Below, in pieces: positions 11,601 through 23,680 of a DNA stretch of 64,000 bases (the first letter of the stretch is position 1; each line of letters starts with the position of its first letter). The notes under the pieces are model-generated. The model was not told the DNA's origin. It ran no database searches and was given only the letters and a program-made list of their open reading frames with translations. The stretch spans positions 124,001-188,000 of the forward strand of contig BDSI01000026.1 of assembly GCA_003117195.1 (NCBI GenBank), given 5' to 3'. The DNA is from Eudorina sp. 2006-703-Eu-15 (Eukaryota > Chlorophyta > Chlorophyceae > Chlamydomonadales > Volvocaceae). Position numbers and translations under genes: made by a program.

Positions 11601-14600
11601 CATCAAGGGAGCAAACCTGGATGTACGGCGGGGTGGAGCGGTGGCATACGCACGGGATGAACTGCATTACCGTAGTTATTCTACAACGTGCACAGCACCG
11701 GGCTGCCAGCCGTGCGGGGGCTGGAGTAGTGGGTGTTATCGGCGGCAGGGCGGCGGGGCGGTGGGCGGCGGGGACAGGGACAGAAACTGCAGCCGGGCCG
11801 GCGCACATCGTCCGTCTGATTTACGGCACCGTTTATACCGCTGCAGCCTAACGTCATAGTTACCTACAGATGCCGCACAAACAGATTAAGCGATTGTGTG
11901 ATGTTGTGAGAAACCCGCCAGACACCGCCCGAACACGCGATTGGGTTGTGTCACGCACATTCCGTTCCTTATGTGCTCTGCAGGCCGATGTTGCCCAGTC
12001 CCTCATGAACCAGCTGGGCGGCGGCAGCATGGCGGGGTCCTCCAGGTCAACCACCATGGTCAACGGCGGCGGCGGCGCCGCCGCCGCCAAGGGCGGCAGG
12101 GCACGGCCGTCGTCCTGCGGCGACGGCACTGGCAGCTCCGCCGCCGCGCTTGACGGCGCTTCCGAGTTCACAGCGCTGCCGCGGGAGGTCTCGGCGGCGC
12201 GGCTCATCGGCGACTCGCATCCGCCCTGCGAGTCTCTGTCCAGCGCACTAGCGCTGATTATGACGCCTCAACCTGCCGCGTGGGTTGAGTCGGGAGTGCT
12301 GTCCGAGGACCTGACGTCCGAGCTGGCGCGCGGGTACGACATGGGTACGACACATGAGGTCAAGCCCCCGCCGGGGATGGCCCCGCAGCTGCAGCCGCCG
12401 GGCGGCGTCGAGCGTCGAACGCCGCACGGGCTTGCGCAGCACGGGCAGGGACTGCTGGAGAAGGCGGCGAGCTTAATCGATCGGGGACGTCGAAGGCGTC
12501 GAGCGAGCACGGAGATGCCGCCCGTTGCAGCCGTCGTGGACGTCGGGCGCGAGGCGGGCTTGCGTACCTCGTTCGTCACGGTCGGCCCGTCGCACAATCG
12601 AAGCTCGACGGTGGGTAACCCCGCCACGGTGCAACTCGACGCCGGGATCCAGGGATTGCTGTCCGACGTCCGTCCCGCGGGTCGCCGCGGCGGGCTGTCC
12701 GTCATCCGTCCGCGCAGCGGCTTCACGGACGAGCAAGTGCCGTTGCCTATCACCAGCGCCGTGGCGGCGGCCGTGTCGGGGCTGGACGACGAATCCGTCA
12801 CTGCCACGACCGTCGACGGCGCCGCCACGGCCGACGGGGGGATCTGTACGGCAACGGCGGCGCCGCCAGCTGAGCCTCTTCTGCCGCGGCGGTTGTCGGC
12901 GGTGTGGGGAATGTTGTCGAAACGGGGCACCGGCAACCTGGGTAGCTCTCGGATGCCCTCCTTGGACGGCGGCCCATCTGGACGACCCAGCCCCAACCCC
13001 AGCTTCTCTGTCGTACGGGCGTCTAGCACGCAGAACCCGCTACAGCAAGTGGGGGCGGAGCTGCTGCAGCCGCTGCAGAGCCGACTGGGCGTCTCCCGTA
13101 CGGCAAGTGTACGGAATGTGATGGGCGATGCGGCGGCGAACAATGTTTCTATCGGAGCCAGCGCCGCCGCCGCCAGTGCTGCCGCCGCGGCCGCCGCGGC
13201 CCTGAAGCGGAGCCTGCCGCCGCCGCCAGCGGTCATCGATTCGGTGAGTGTGGGCGACCCGCGGGTCGGTCCGTGTAGCAGCAAGAATGGCGGATGCTGA
13301 TGGTTTCGGAGCAACTCCCACCACGGCGCCGTCCCAATCTGTCGCGGGGACAGGGGTTGGTCAGCTGTAGCTGACCGGTCAGGGCTGCCCGAAAACGGCT
13401 GTAGCTAAGCAATGCTGCCTGACAACGGCTGTAGCTGACCGATCAGGGTTGCCCAAAAATGGCTGTAGCGCACCGATCCTGTCCGAAAATGGTCCCACTA
13501 GTCGATCCTGCTCCGAAATGGCTTCACGCGGCTTCACGCGGCTTCCATCGTTCCCGCTCCGCCCCCACACTGCGCAGGTGGAGCGCCTCCTCTCCGGCGC
13601 CGACGGCTGGCAGTTCGACACGTGGGCGCTGCAGGAGGCCACCAGCGGGCACGCGCTGTCGGCGCTGGGCTTCTACCTCATCCAGCGAGCGGGTCTCATC
13701 AAGGCGTTCAGGATCAAGGCCGTGACGCTGGCCAGGTGGGGGCACGCACCCCGGGGCGAGGCGGGGCGGCCACCGGTTACACTCCGCGGCCTCGGTGTTG
13801 GGGGCCCGTGTCGGGTGCAGTCTGGGGTTCCTTCGTCGATCCCACTGAGGGTAGGATCTGAGAGAGTATCGGTGGCGAGCAATTGCAGGCTCGACTGCTA
13901 CTTTAAAACTCCAGGGTAGGCCTGGGCCTGTTCGTTGGGCGGTTGGCGGACACGGGGTGGGACCTAAGCTGCGGAGGTCGGGGAGGAGGAGGGAGGGAAG
14001 GGTACCACTTGCTGGCTGGGATGGCACCCGTGGGATGGGACTCCATAGCGGCAGATCGTGGTGGTGGTGGTGGTGGGATGTACGGCGATGAGGAGTGGGG
14101 CGACCGATGCGGCATACTTGCAGTCGAGTCAGCTCAGCCGTCAGCCGTGGAAGTGTGTAACACAGCACGGAAGGAATGTGCGAGCCCATAAGGGTCTGGC
14201 AAGACCTGGCTGGCCGCCAGCTGAGATGTCCACCAGCTGAGATGGCCGCCAGCCCGCCGAACGTTGATAATGGGAGTTGCTGATCCGCCTGATGCCAAAT
14301 GAGCGCATTTCGTGGTAGGCATCGTTGTCTTTTCAAAATCGTGTATCGAAATTCTTTATGCAACTTGTGCTGTGCGCTGCCTCGCGGGTATTCCTGGCCA
14401 ACTGCCCCGTTCAACCTGCCGTACCTGTTGTACCCGTATTTCGCGACGGTGACGACGAATGATTTGTCGTACAGGCTTCTCCGTCAGCTGGAGGCGGGCT
14501 ACCTGGACAACCCGTACCACAATGCCGTACATGCCGCGGATGTACTGCAAACGCTCCACGTCATTATCCACGCGGCCCAGCTGCACGTGCACTACCTGGA

Positions 14601-17600
14601 TCCGCTGGGGCTGCTGGCGGTGTACTACGCAGCGGTGGGTGGCGGTGGGGCTGGAGCGGTTGGGGCAAGCGGTTGGGGCAAGCGGTTGGGGCAAGCTCGG
14701 CGGGATGGGCGGTGAGGGAGGGCGGGCAGGGCGAGAAGGGAGGGCGAGAAGGGAGGGCGAGAAGGGAGGGCGAGAAGGGAGGGAGAGAAGGGAGAGAAGG
14801 ATGGGCGAGAAGGGAGGGCGAGATGGGAGGTCCTGGCAACCCAGCTCGTCATCTCGGGACGGTGTGGCGCATTTGCATGATATCGTGTCACCACAAATGG
14901 AAGTTTTTTGTTCTCCTTAACCCCCGCAGATCGTTCACGACTTTGGTCACCCCGGCCTGACCGCCGACTTCCTGGTGGCCACCGGTGACGTACTGGCGGT
15001 GCGGTACAACGACCGGTCGCCCCTGGAGAACCACCACTGCGCCGCGTCCTTCGGGCTGCTCAAGAAGACCGAGCTGGATGCGCTGGCGCCCCTGTCGCAG
15101 CCGGAGCGGGCAGCGTTTCGGAAGATGGTGAGTGGCGTTATTAGTTTTGGGGAGCTATGGCGAGTGGCGTGTGGCGCCCTATGGTGAGTGGCGTGTGGCG
15201 CCCTATGGTGAGTGGCGTGTGGGGCCCTATGGCGGGTGGCGTGTGGGGCCCTATGGCGAGTGGCGTGTGGGGCCCTATGGCGAGTGGCGTGTGGGGCCCT
15301 ATGGCGAGTGGCGTGTGGGGCTCTATTGCGAGTGGCGTGTGGGGCCCTATGGTGAGTGGTGTGTGGCGGCCTACGGTGAGGGGCGTTAGGTTTGGGGCCC
15401 TTTGGCACGACAATTTACGGCACAGTGCGACTGGGCAAAGGCGTGATACGGCACTGTACGACGAAAGATGTGATGACAGATTGCGTGCCGTGCGCTGCGG
15501 GGGTAGGTTGGCATGCTGTCGCGAATGAAACCTGAACATCCGACCGAACACTTCCTCCGGGAGAGGCGCCCTACCTGTATGTGCCAATGTCCCTTCTGCG
15601 TATGTGACATCATCAGCTCACAAAGCCACGCCCCGAAGCCCTGGGTGGCATCCCGTTCTCCCTGGACCGTGGGGACCATACCGCAGCTCCTGCCGTATTC
15701 ATGCATCGCCGTACAAACGAACGCACTGGCCTCCGTACATCCTTTCCTTCCTTGCTCGCTGTCCCTTCCTGGAGCAACCTTACCACCCTAGCGCCCCACT
15801 GCCTCGCGGCTCCACCCCGCGCCATTTGTTCGCGCGAAACTGTGTCCACCCCACCTCCAGGTCATAGAGTTGGTCCTGGCCACCGACATGAAGCAGCACT
15901 TCTCCATCCTCAGCCACTTCAACACAGTGCACCGCCTCGGAGCGTACTCGCAGCAGCAGGCGACGACCGCGTCCACACCGTCACCCAACAAGCAGGCGCT
16001 ACGGCGCCAGCTGATGCGTCGTACTTTCTCACGTGCGCTGAGGCAAGCGCCGGGCTGCCTGCTTCCCGGGGGAAGCGTCGTGCAACGGGCGCGGAGCGGC
16101 GGGCAGGGCTCCTGAGGGTTCGGGTTCCGACCCCTGGGTCAGTCTCAGGGGTATCTAATACAATTTACACGTATGTTGGTGTGACAGCTTCCCTCGGTCA
16201 TGGTGGACGCAGTCCGACGTGTATGCGGTAATGGGAGTTTTTCGTTGACCGCCTCCGTACATATCTTGGACGAGCGCGGCCTCCTGTAAGAATGCGGCCT
16301 TCAATGTTTGTTTTAGCATACCCGAGGTTGAACTGCCGGGGCGTGAACGACTGTCCTGACGCTTGGGTCGGCCCTATCTGACCCATGGGTCGGTCCTTTC
16401 TGACCCATGGGTCAGTCCCTTCCGACCCATGGGTCGGTCCCTTCTGACCTCCCCTCGCTCGCCCTCCATTCGCCCCAACAGCACTGTCGCGGATAACGCA
16501 CCGGACAACGCCGCTTTGCACTTCGCCGCGGCCTGGTCTGAACCGGCTCCGAAACCCGCCGACGAGACGGAGCGGCTGCTGAGCCTGCAGGTGGTGCTCA
16601 AGTGTGCGGACATCGGTCACCTGGGGGAGGCGCTCGAGGTGCACAAGAGGTGGGAGTGGAGTGGAGTGGAGGGGCCAGCGATGTATGGCGGGAACGAGGG
16701 CGGAACGAAGCCGGGGCTGCCAGCTAGCTGGGGAGGGGCGGGCGCGTGGGGGAGCGAGCGCGGACTCGGACCCAGGCCATGGCACGCCCTGGCACGCGGT
16801 CCCAGGCCATGGGACTCGGTCTCAGGCCATGGCACGCCCTGGCACGCGGTCCCAGGCCATGGGACTCGGTCCCAGGCCATGGCACACCCTGGCACGCGGT
16901 CCCAGGCCATGGGACTCGGTCCCAGGCCATGGCACGCCCTGGAACGCCGTCCCAGGCCATGGCACGCCGTCCCAGGCCATGGCACGCCGTCCCAGGCCAT
17001 GGCACGCCGTCCCAGGCCATGGCACGCCGTCCCAGGCCATGGCACGCCGTCCCAGGCCATGGCACGCCGTCCCAGGCCATGGCACGCCGTCCCAGGCCAT
17101 GGCACGCCGTCCCAGGCCATGGCACGCCGTCCCAGGCCATGGCACGCCGTCCCAGGCCATGGCACGCCGTCCCAGGCCATGGCACGCCGTCCCAGGCCAT
17201 GGCACGCCGTCCCAGGCCATGGCACGCCGTCCCAGGCCATGGCACGCCGTCCCAGGCCATGGCACGCCGTCCCAGGCCATGGCACGCCGTCCCAGGCCAT
17301 GGCACGCCGTCCCAGGCCATGGCACGCCGTCCCAGGCCATGGCACGCCGTCCCAGGCCATGGCACGCCGTCCCAGGCCATGGCACGCCGTCCCAGGCCAT
17401 GGCACGCCGTCCCAGGCCATGGCACGCCAGGACCGCCGGACCCGCCGGGACCCCAGGACCCGCCGGGCTTGGGTGCGCCCACGGCGGCCCAGAAGCACAA
17501 GACCTGGCAGCGGCTGTGGGATAACCCGGCCAGCAACCGGGCAAAGGCCCTGGTGTGGCGGCTGCAGCATGCACGGCTCCCGTGCGGCCTGTACCCCACG

Positions 17601-18456
17601 GCCGCCGTACCGTCATCAAACGGTGAACGACTTCAGGCCGCCTTATTACGGCCCTGCCTGCGTCAACTCGTTCACCGGAAGGTCTCTCTAGGCCCCGCCG
17701 TGAGGCAGTGGAACCGTGGCGGGGGAGGCGGCGGGGCCGGGAAGGGGTGGTACGGGCAGGCAACGGCGGGCAGGGCCGGGAAGGGGTGGTACGGGCAGGC
17801 AGTGGCGGGCAGGGCCGGGAAATGGCGGGCAGGGCCGGGAAGGGGTGGCAACGGCGGGCAGGGCCGGGAAGGGATGGTACGTGCAGGCAGTGGCGGGCAG
17901 GGCCGGGAAGGGGTGGTACGGGCAGGCAATGGCGGGCAGGGCCGGGAAGGGGTGATACGGGCAGGCAATAATGGCGGGCAGGGCCGGGAAGTCCGAACGG
18001 CGGGCGGATAGATGACTAATGGGCGATAGATGCTGCTGGTCAGGCAGGTGTATATATGTACACACGGTACATCATCACCACTCGCCGCCGACGCGACTCG
18101 CTCGCTCCTGCTGAGCCGCACTCAGGTGGCTTGGCGTGCTTGAGGAGGAGTTCTTCCGGCAGGGCGACCGCGAGACACAGCTGGGCCTCCCCATCAGCCC
18201 CCTGTTCGACCGGTCCAAGCAGGGCGTGTCCAAGAGCCAGGTGGGCTTCTACGACTTCGTGGCGCTGCCGCTCGTGCACGCGCTGGTCAGCGCCTTCCCT
18301 GGAGCCCAGCCGCTCATGAGCTGCTTCATCGGGAACTACAACCACTGGCGCGGGGTCGACGGACAGCCGCCAGTGGAGGTGCCCGCTACTGGGAAGGGCG
18401 CCGGCAGCGGAAATCGGCGGAGCTGGCAGCAGGCGACCGGCGGCTCCGCCGGGGCT

Positions 18457-18493
<37 letters not shown>

Positions 18494-18609
18494 TGACCGC
18501 CGCTGTGCGGCTGTCGGAGGAGCAGGGCGGCGGTGACCTGCGGAATATGCTGTTGACCGTGCCGGACGACGCGATTGAGACTGCTGCGGCCAACGATGAA
18601 AAGGTCTGA
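8665..18609 (+). CDS. Membrane-anchored 3',5'-cyclic nucleotide phosphodiesterase, multi-exon (5' end incomplete)
   Basis: Hydrolyses cAMP and/or cGMP to the 5'-nucleotide. Exons read by eye: 8665-8793, 9219-9301, 11462-11622, 11984-13243, 13578-13735, 14475-14634, 14930-15127, 15861-about 16030, 16482-16649, 18126-18609 (stop TGA). The first two exons each encode a hydrophobic helix ([41 protein letters not shown]). Exons 3-4 carry a [15 protein letters not shown] segment, then a long low-complexity linker. The catalytic domain runs from exon 5: [20 protein letters not shown], then [17 protein letters not shown] with [27 protein letters not shown] (metal Asp) and [13 protein letters not shown] (nucleotide-pocket Gln). 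All expected metal ligands are present, so the enzyme looks active. Phases agree at most junctions. They do not resolve between exons 2 and 3 or at the end of exon 8, so at least one exon or boundary is missing. The true start codon lies upstream or was not found. Substrate specificity cannot be read from sequence. Confidence 0.9.
9436..9522 (+). repeat. 13-bp minisatellite
   Basis: Tandem copies of AGGGCGGACAGTT (about six) lie in phosphodiesterase intron 2, with degenerate copies either side from about 9430 to 9560. Confidence 0.8.
10212..10798 (+). repeat. 590-bp polypurine (GGGA/GGA)n tract
   Basis: An almost unbroken run of GGGA and GGA units lies on the plus strand within the large intron 2 of the phosphodiesterase gene, with one G15-like run near 10287. 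The complement is pure pyrimidine (CCCT)n. The Ser/Pro/Leu and Gly/Arg/Glu open frames across it are artefacts of the repeat. Such mirror-symmetric purine tracts can form triplex or G-quadruplex structures. Confidence 0.95.
13360..13510 (+). repeat. Degenerate tandem repeat around GGCTGTAGCTGACC
   Basis: Four or five imperfect units of roughly 35-45 bp, each containing GGCTGTAG and a CGATCAGG or CGATCCTG element, precede exon 5 of the phosphodiesterase in intron 4. Confidence 0.65.
14690..14835 (+). repeat. GAGAAGGGAGGGC purine-rich minisatellite
   Basis: Tandem units of about 13 bp (GAGAAGGGAGGGC) lie in phosphodiesterase intron 6. They follow three copies of a GGTTGGGGCAAGC unit. Confidence 0.85.
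15127..15388 (+). repeat. 24-bp minisatellite containing splice-donor-like sequence
   Basis: About ten units of 24 bp, each with the core ATGGYGAGTGGCGTGTGG, start immediately at the 5' splice site of phosphodiesterase exon 7 (ATG|GTGAGTGGCG). Several units repeat ATGGTGAGTGGCG exactly; others have ATGGCGAGT. Confidence 0.9.
16380..16435. repeat. Three copies of palindrome GACCCATGGGTC
   Basis: Exact copies lie at 16380-16391, 16402-16413 and 16424-16435, spaced 22 bp apart, in phosphodiesterase intron 8. They belong to the dispersed GACCC-RY-GGGTC palindrome found throughout the window. Confidence 0.95.
16774..17428 (+). repeat. 20-bp minisatellite GGCACGCCGTCCCAGGCCAT
   Basis: About 24 near-perfect tandem copies run from 16939 to 17428, preceded by diverged longer units from about 16774. 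Each unit contains the palindrome CCATGG. All six frames stay open across it because 20 is not a multiple of three and no unit phase contains a stop; those frames are not genes. It sits in intron 9 of the phosphodiesterase gene. Confidence 0.95.
17480..17700 (+). mobile_element. LINE reverse-transcriptase zinc-binding (zf-RVT) relic in an intron
   Basis: The frame reads [20 protein letters not shown] followed by [13 protein letters not shown]. This matches the W..LW..P..NRAK.L.WRL.H.RLPCG pattern at the C-terminal end of plant and algal LINE ORF2 proteins. No cysteine knuckle follows, and flanking frames are broken. It is a dead fragment inserted in phosphodiesterase intron 9, just after the 20-bp minisatellite. 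Confidence 0.6.
17720..17995 (+). repeat. About 39-bp minisatellite, GGCGGGCAGGGCCGGGAAGG core
   Basis: Six to seven variable units share GGCGGGCAGGGCCGGGAAGG followed by a GGTGGTACGGGCAGGCA-like part. They lie in the same intron just before the last phosphodiesterase exon. Confidence 0.9.
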
Positions 18610-21600
18610 GCGAGACGACATACCGCAAGGCGGTGACCGGTGCTGCTGTGAGTGATGACGACCGCCCTGTCAGCGGCGGTCGATGAGTGATGATGACTAA
18701 GTGTATGTCCCCTTGCTTTCCGTCCGCCGTCTGCAGCACCCCAGCTATTGTGGATGGATGGATGGATGACTGGCGAGTCCAGCTTCGTTCTCGCAGTAGT
18801 CGTCAGTTCGTTCGCGTGCGGCTGCTGCCTGCTGCTCGCTCGTGAGGAGACGTAGTGACGTACGTACGTTGTGATGAGACAGAGAAGAACTTTTAGGATG
18901 TATGTGAGTTTTCCGGGGTCTTACTGCGCCATGTGTCGTGCGTATGTCGTACAGTACGGCACGTGCTTAAAGGGTTACTTTTCTCGGGTTGTGCATGCTT
19001 GTAGCTAGGTATGCATGCATGCATGGTTGGTTGCTTAGTTTATTTGTTTCGCGCGAGTGCATGCGCCTGTGCATACATGTCGGTGGCAAGCAAGGAGGGC
19101 GCGCGGGCGTATGTATGTGCGTACGTACAAGTTGTTGAACCTAACCCCACAGGTACGGGAATGGTGCATGATTGGATCGGTTCGAACCTCTCTCGAATCC
19201 ATCTCTTAACTGAAAAGTAAGGGATGGGCGGGGCAGGAGATGCCCAACACGATCGCTCCAAAGACTCAGCGCGTGATGATGATGATGATGATGATGATGA
19301 GCTTCGGCGACTGCGTCCACATAGAGTATACACCAAGCTGCAATGTGTTATGTATACCTGTGTGCGCGAACGTGAAAGCTGAGCGAGCTAAGCGCACGTG
19401 GCCCTTAGATGGGGCGGGGCTGCATCGGCCGACCCACGGGTCACGTACGTACGTAGCCATCTATGGCTTCCGTCACGCGTCATGGATTGCAAGCGTGCGT
19501 GCGTGGTTCCTAGGGTTTAGGGGTTTCATGTGTAGCACCGTCCGGACAGCAGTAGTACGGCGCGCACGTCACACGCCGTACGTACGTTGGGCCGCGTGTA
19601 TGCATGCGTTCGTGCCCGCGCGGGTGAGGGGGTGAGGGTGAGAATGAGGGGGCGAGGGCGCGGGCGAGGGTGAGGTAGGGTGATAGATGGCGGCAGCAAC
19701 CCAGCAAGTTCCGAGATGATGACGCCTGCGGACCGATTAGGATGCTTGTCCCAATCGAGGCCGTGATGGATGACTGCTGCTGCTGTATGTGCACCCATGA
19801 AAAATGTGTGCGTGTGTGTGCGTGTGTTTAGAGAAGAATGTGTGTGCGTGAGCGTGTGTGTGTGGCGGTATGCGAGCGAAGCGATCCGATTTGTCGAGGT
19901 AGATGGGAGTTCGTGAAAGGGACTCTGAGATCAGCCTCGCTCGATCGCTCGGTGAGTACGCCCAATACCATCTGCCTTGCTTCGCATGGAGTTGGTGAGG
20001 TATAGTGACAGTACGGTGGCAATACGATGGCATTACGGCGGTGGCAGTACGGTGGCAGTACGGCACGGCAGGCGTGATGAGTGATAATGTACTTCGGGGG
20101 CATCAAGGCCGCTGGCACGGAAAACACGTGTCCGCGGCGGCTGGGGCATCTAACAACACACGTACGGAGGGGACGACAGACCCACGCACGCCGCTGGGCA
20201 TCAAGCTCGACCGCTGACAACCACATATCACGTATCGGCGTGCACTCAGCAGCAGCAGCGGCAATAGCAGCAGCAGCAGCAGCAGCAGCGTTTCGCGTGT
20301 CGATCGATCGATCGATCGATCGATCCCTGGTACGTATCCGACATACCGGGGACAGACCGCGAAGCGACGGACGGGCATTGTTGCTTGTATGCGTGATGAC
20401 GGGCGGACATGCACAACGGGTGTACGTGCGTACGACAAGTAAGTGTGATGCGCCGTACTGGGCTGCTGTTTAAGCAAGCAAGACGGCCCCGCGCGCAAGT
20501 GGCTCGGACACGACGGTTTACGATTTATTCGTCATTGGGAGACTGGTTGCTTGGTTGGCGGGACGAACGTCGCCCTAGGTCATCACGGAATAGTAGGTGA
20601 TATGGCCCATCGACCATTTTTCGAATATGTACGAATATGTACATATGTATCTCGCCTAAAACTGTCCAGTTTTGCGGTCATCACGGGTGGGCTATCTATT
20701 GGGTTTTGTTGGGTTTGACCGCCTTCAGGGCATACATGATGAACGAAGCCATTTGATTGGCAGAGATTCCCGCCGCCGTCGGGCGCTCGTTCCGCCGAGT
20801 CGGCGGGATTGACCCCCTATACATCCTAGCTAACTACTCGCGCCCAACTGACGGCAGGTGTGTCGTACGAGGCAGGGGCAGGGGCAGGCACACCGCCGCC
20901 CGTTGGTCGTGACGGTGCTGTGCCCAGCTAGGTTTCGGTGGCGCTAATTAATGGCTGGCGGCTTGCTCTGATGCGGGAGCGCTAGGGTTTAGGGTTTCGA
21001 GCGTTACGTACGGCCGGCATCCCCGCAATGATCTATCAAACCGAAGGAACTGGCAGGGGGTTTATGGCTTGTTAACGAGGGTTGTCGAGGGTCGGTTTAC
21101 GTAGTTTATGATCATCCTGTGATTGGCCTGGGCTTTGTCGCTTCGTTCAAGTATCTCCTTGATTGCTACTGCTGCTCATTGGTTGCGGAGCTATCTGCGT
21201 CGCTGCTACTGCTGCAATCAACAGGCGGCGGGCGGATGCGCGGCGCGGGGTGCGCCTTAGATACACGAACAGCCCCGAGCGCTTATCCAATGTAGTCCGC
21301 AACTAACACCGTGCAGTGCGTTTACCTGCTGTCTGTCATTCTGTTTACTTGCTTTATTGTCGGTCTGCGTGTCTGCCTGTCGGTCGGTCGGTCTGGCTGC
21401 CCGTCGGTCTGTCATTTGGTCGGCCGGTCCGTTTGTCTGCCTGCCTGTCTGCCTGTCTATGGGCAGTCTGTCGACCTGTCCACCTGTCTGCCTATCTATA
21501 TGCTACCGTCTAGCTATCTGTCTATACGGGGCGCGCAGAGCGCGCGCGCTGTCCTGGTCGGACCGATCTGGGGACAAACACGTTGAATGTACTGACTGCG

Positions 21601-23106
21601 CGCGTGCGCGTGCATCGGGCGGGCAGGTGAGCAGGATTGTGTTTCCGCCCAGGGCGGCACACATACCTGTGCGGCGAGCGAGCGAGCGGCGGGGTTGAGG
21701 GCGCCATCTATCTGGACGGCAACCCTGACTGACTGCGGGCGGCGTACGTGCGTTAGTCGCTTGATTGGGTCCTCCGCAGTCGGGACACGCAGCACGCACG
21801 CAGGCAGTACGTCTGGACGCACTCACAGCTGCCACTAGTATGCACGCTATGTTAATGATTATCAGGAGGGGCCACGCAGTTTCCTTTCCCAGACTTGAAT
21901 ACCTGCCTTGCTCCAACTAACCCTGCTGGTTGCATGCATGCTTGTTCATCAGGCTGTGGCGTAGTCCCCCAGGTATGTACACCGTACATCGATTCAGCAG
22001 TGTCCGTCTGTCCGTCCGCGCCCGGGTACACGTACGGCGGCTACACACCTTATTACTTATTGATGGAACCTACTGTTGAGCGCATGGCAGCAGCGGGCGA
22101 TGCGGATGCGGTATGATGCGGTAGGATGCGGGTGCGGTTAGATCTGTCCAGGGCAGGGCAGGGCTATCCATAGCGCTGGCAGACGCCGTGCGTGCCTGGA
22201 TGGCCCGCGCACCATGTTCGTACGTACGTACGTACGTACGTATCAGCGCCGCCCGCCGGGTCGGTCGTCTCCCACATGCGGGGTGCGGGGTCCACAGCGG
22301 TCTCTCTGGCTCTACTCGCACGCCTCGCGGTCTCGTCATTACTATCTGCCTGCGGTCACGGAATTTACGGATTGCTTGCACGGATGGAACTGCACAGGGA
22401 AGTGGGGTCTGGGGCGTGAGTAGTTCGTGCACGTGTCATGGGATATATAACCGAGCGAGCCGCGCAGATACCTAGGTGCTGTTGTGCTGCGTGGGAGAAA
22501 AACCACACACGCGCGCGCGGTGCGTGCTTGGGCGGTTCTGGGCGGGTTTGACATTCTTCAACACACACACACGGGGCGCGTGTCTGTTTGTCGGGGTAAG
22601 ATCGCGTGCAATGCGGTGTGGTGTGCGCCACGGATTGTCTTCAGCGCTCTCTTAGCGTGGCGCTTGCCTCTGATGGTAATCCAAAGGTGTTCCGGTCGTC
22701 GCCCTGAAGTGGTGCTCGGAGTGGCGTTCGGAGCTGTGTGAGCAGCCGCGAACGAAGGGCTGCCTGTTGATACCTCGGGCGGAGGAGGTCGGGCGGAGGA
22801 GGTTGGACGGAGGAGGTCGGGCGGGCGGAGGCTAGGTAAGGCCGACGGCAGGCTAGGCAGGGCCAACGGTTTGGACCCCGCTGGCCGCACTCGTGTTGGT
22901 GGCAGAAGCCGCGGAGAGCTTAGCTCTTGCGATATGCAGGGAAGCCGCCTACCTCTGTATCATCTCCGAACGCCATGCCATGCCACGAGCCTTGGCGAAG
23001 CGCTGAGCCGCGCTGTGTGTATCCGTGCGTGCGTTCGGCTGGTGTGGCACATATGCGTTAGTTTGCTTCGTGCCGGACTGCTGCCCGCCGCTCCAGCGCT
23101 GGCTGT

Positions 23107-23235
23107 GCGCGCCTGTGTCATACATGCTGCGCCTGTGTCATACATGCTGCGCCTGTGTCTTACATGCTGCGCCTGTGTCGTACATGCCGCGCCTGTGTCG
23201 TACATGTCGCGCCTGTGTCATACATGCCGCGTCTG
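23107..23235 (+). repeat. 20-bp minisatellite GCGCCTGTGTCATACATGCT
   Basis: Six to seven tandem copies with C/T substitutions lie in the intergenic region downstream of the phosphodiesterase gene. Confidence 0.9.
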
Positions 23236-23563
23236 TATCCAGCGTGCTCAAGACGCGCCGCTCCAGGGAACGTTAGTGCGGTCCGGCGGTGGAGGTCGGA
23301 GCGGTGGTGCGGCGCGGCGCCGGCTTTCGGCGGCTCCCCCCGTCACAACCTCATAGCACTGCTGCTGTCGGCACCCGCCAAGATTGCGCATGTCGCCGAT
23401 AGCGCCGCGACCGCGGCCGGGGGCCCGGACAGGGGACTCTTGCGCCCCTCGGTGTCCTGGGTCGGCTCTGACGATCAGTAATGGTGCTCATTGGCGTCGG
23501 CGAATGGATGAATGAATCCATGGATGAATTTATGATGTGACGGTGCCTCGACATCCGCGTGAG

Positions 23564-23569
23564 GCGCAC

Positions 23570-23606
<37 letters not shown>

Positions 23607-23680
23607 CGCACCCGCACCCGCACCCGCATCCGCACCCGCACCCGCACCCGCACCCGCACCCGCACCCGCACCCGCGGGAT
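23564..23680 (+). repeat. CACCCG hexanucleotide repeat
   Basis: About 19 tandem hexamers CCCGCA/CCCGCG. The His/Pro and Cys/Gly/Arg frames across it are artefacts. Confidence 0.95.

Noticed and set aside
16746..18011. Long open frames in all directions with repeating [24 protein letters not shown] peptides
   Set aside because: They are translations of a 20-bp minisatellite without stops. The flanking exons of the phosphodiesterase splice across it in phase.
20980..21000. Interstitial telomere (TTTAGGG repeats, also seen near 1356 and 19510)
   Set aside because: Only about two units at each place, not enough to claim a telomeric array or fusion point.
22871..23481. Possible protein-coding gene between the phosphodiesterase and Deg genes
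   Set aside because: Frames are open mainly because of a 20-bp minisatellite, and no domain or splice structure supports it.
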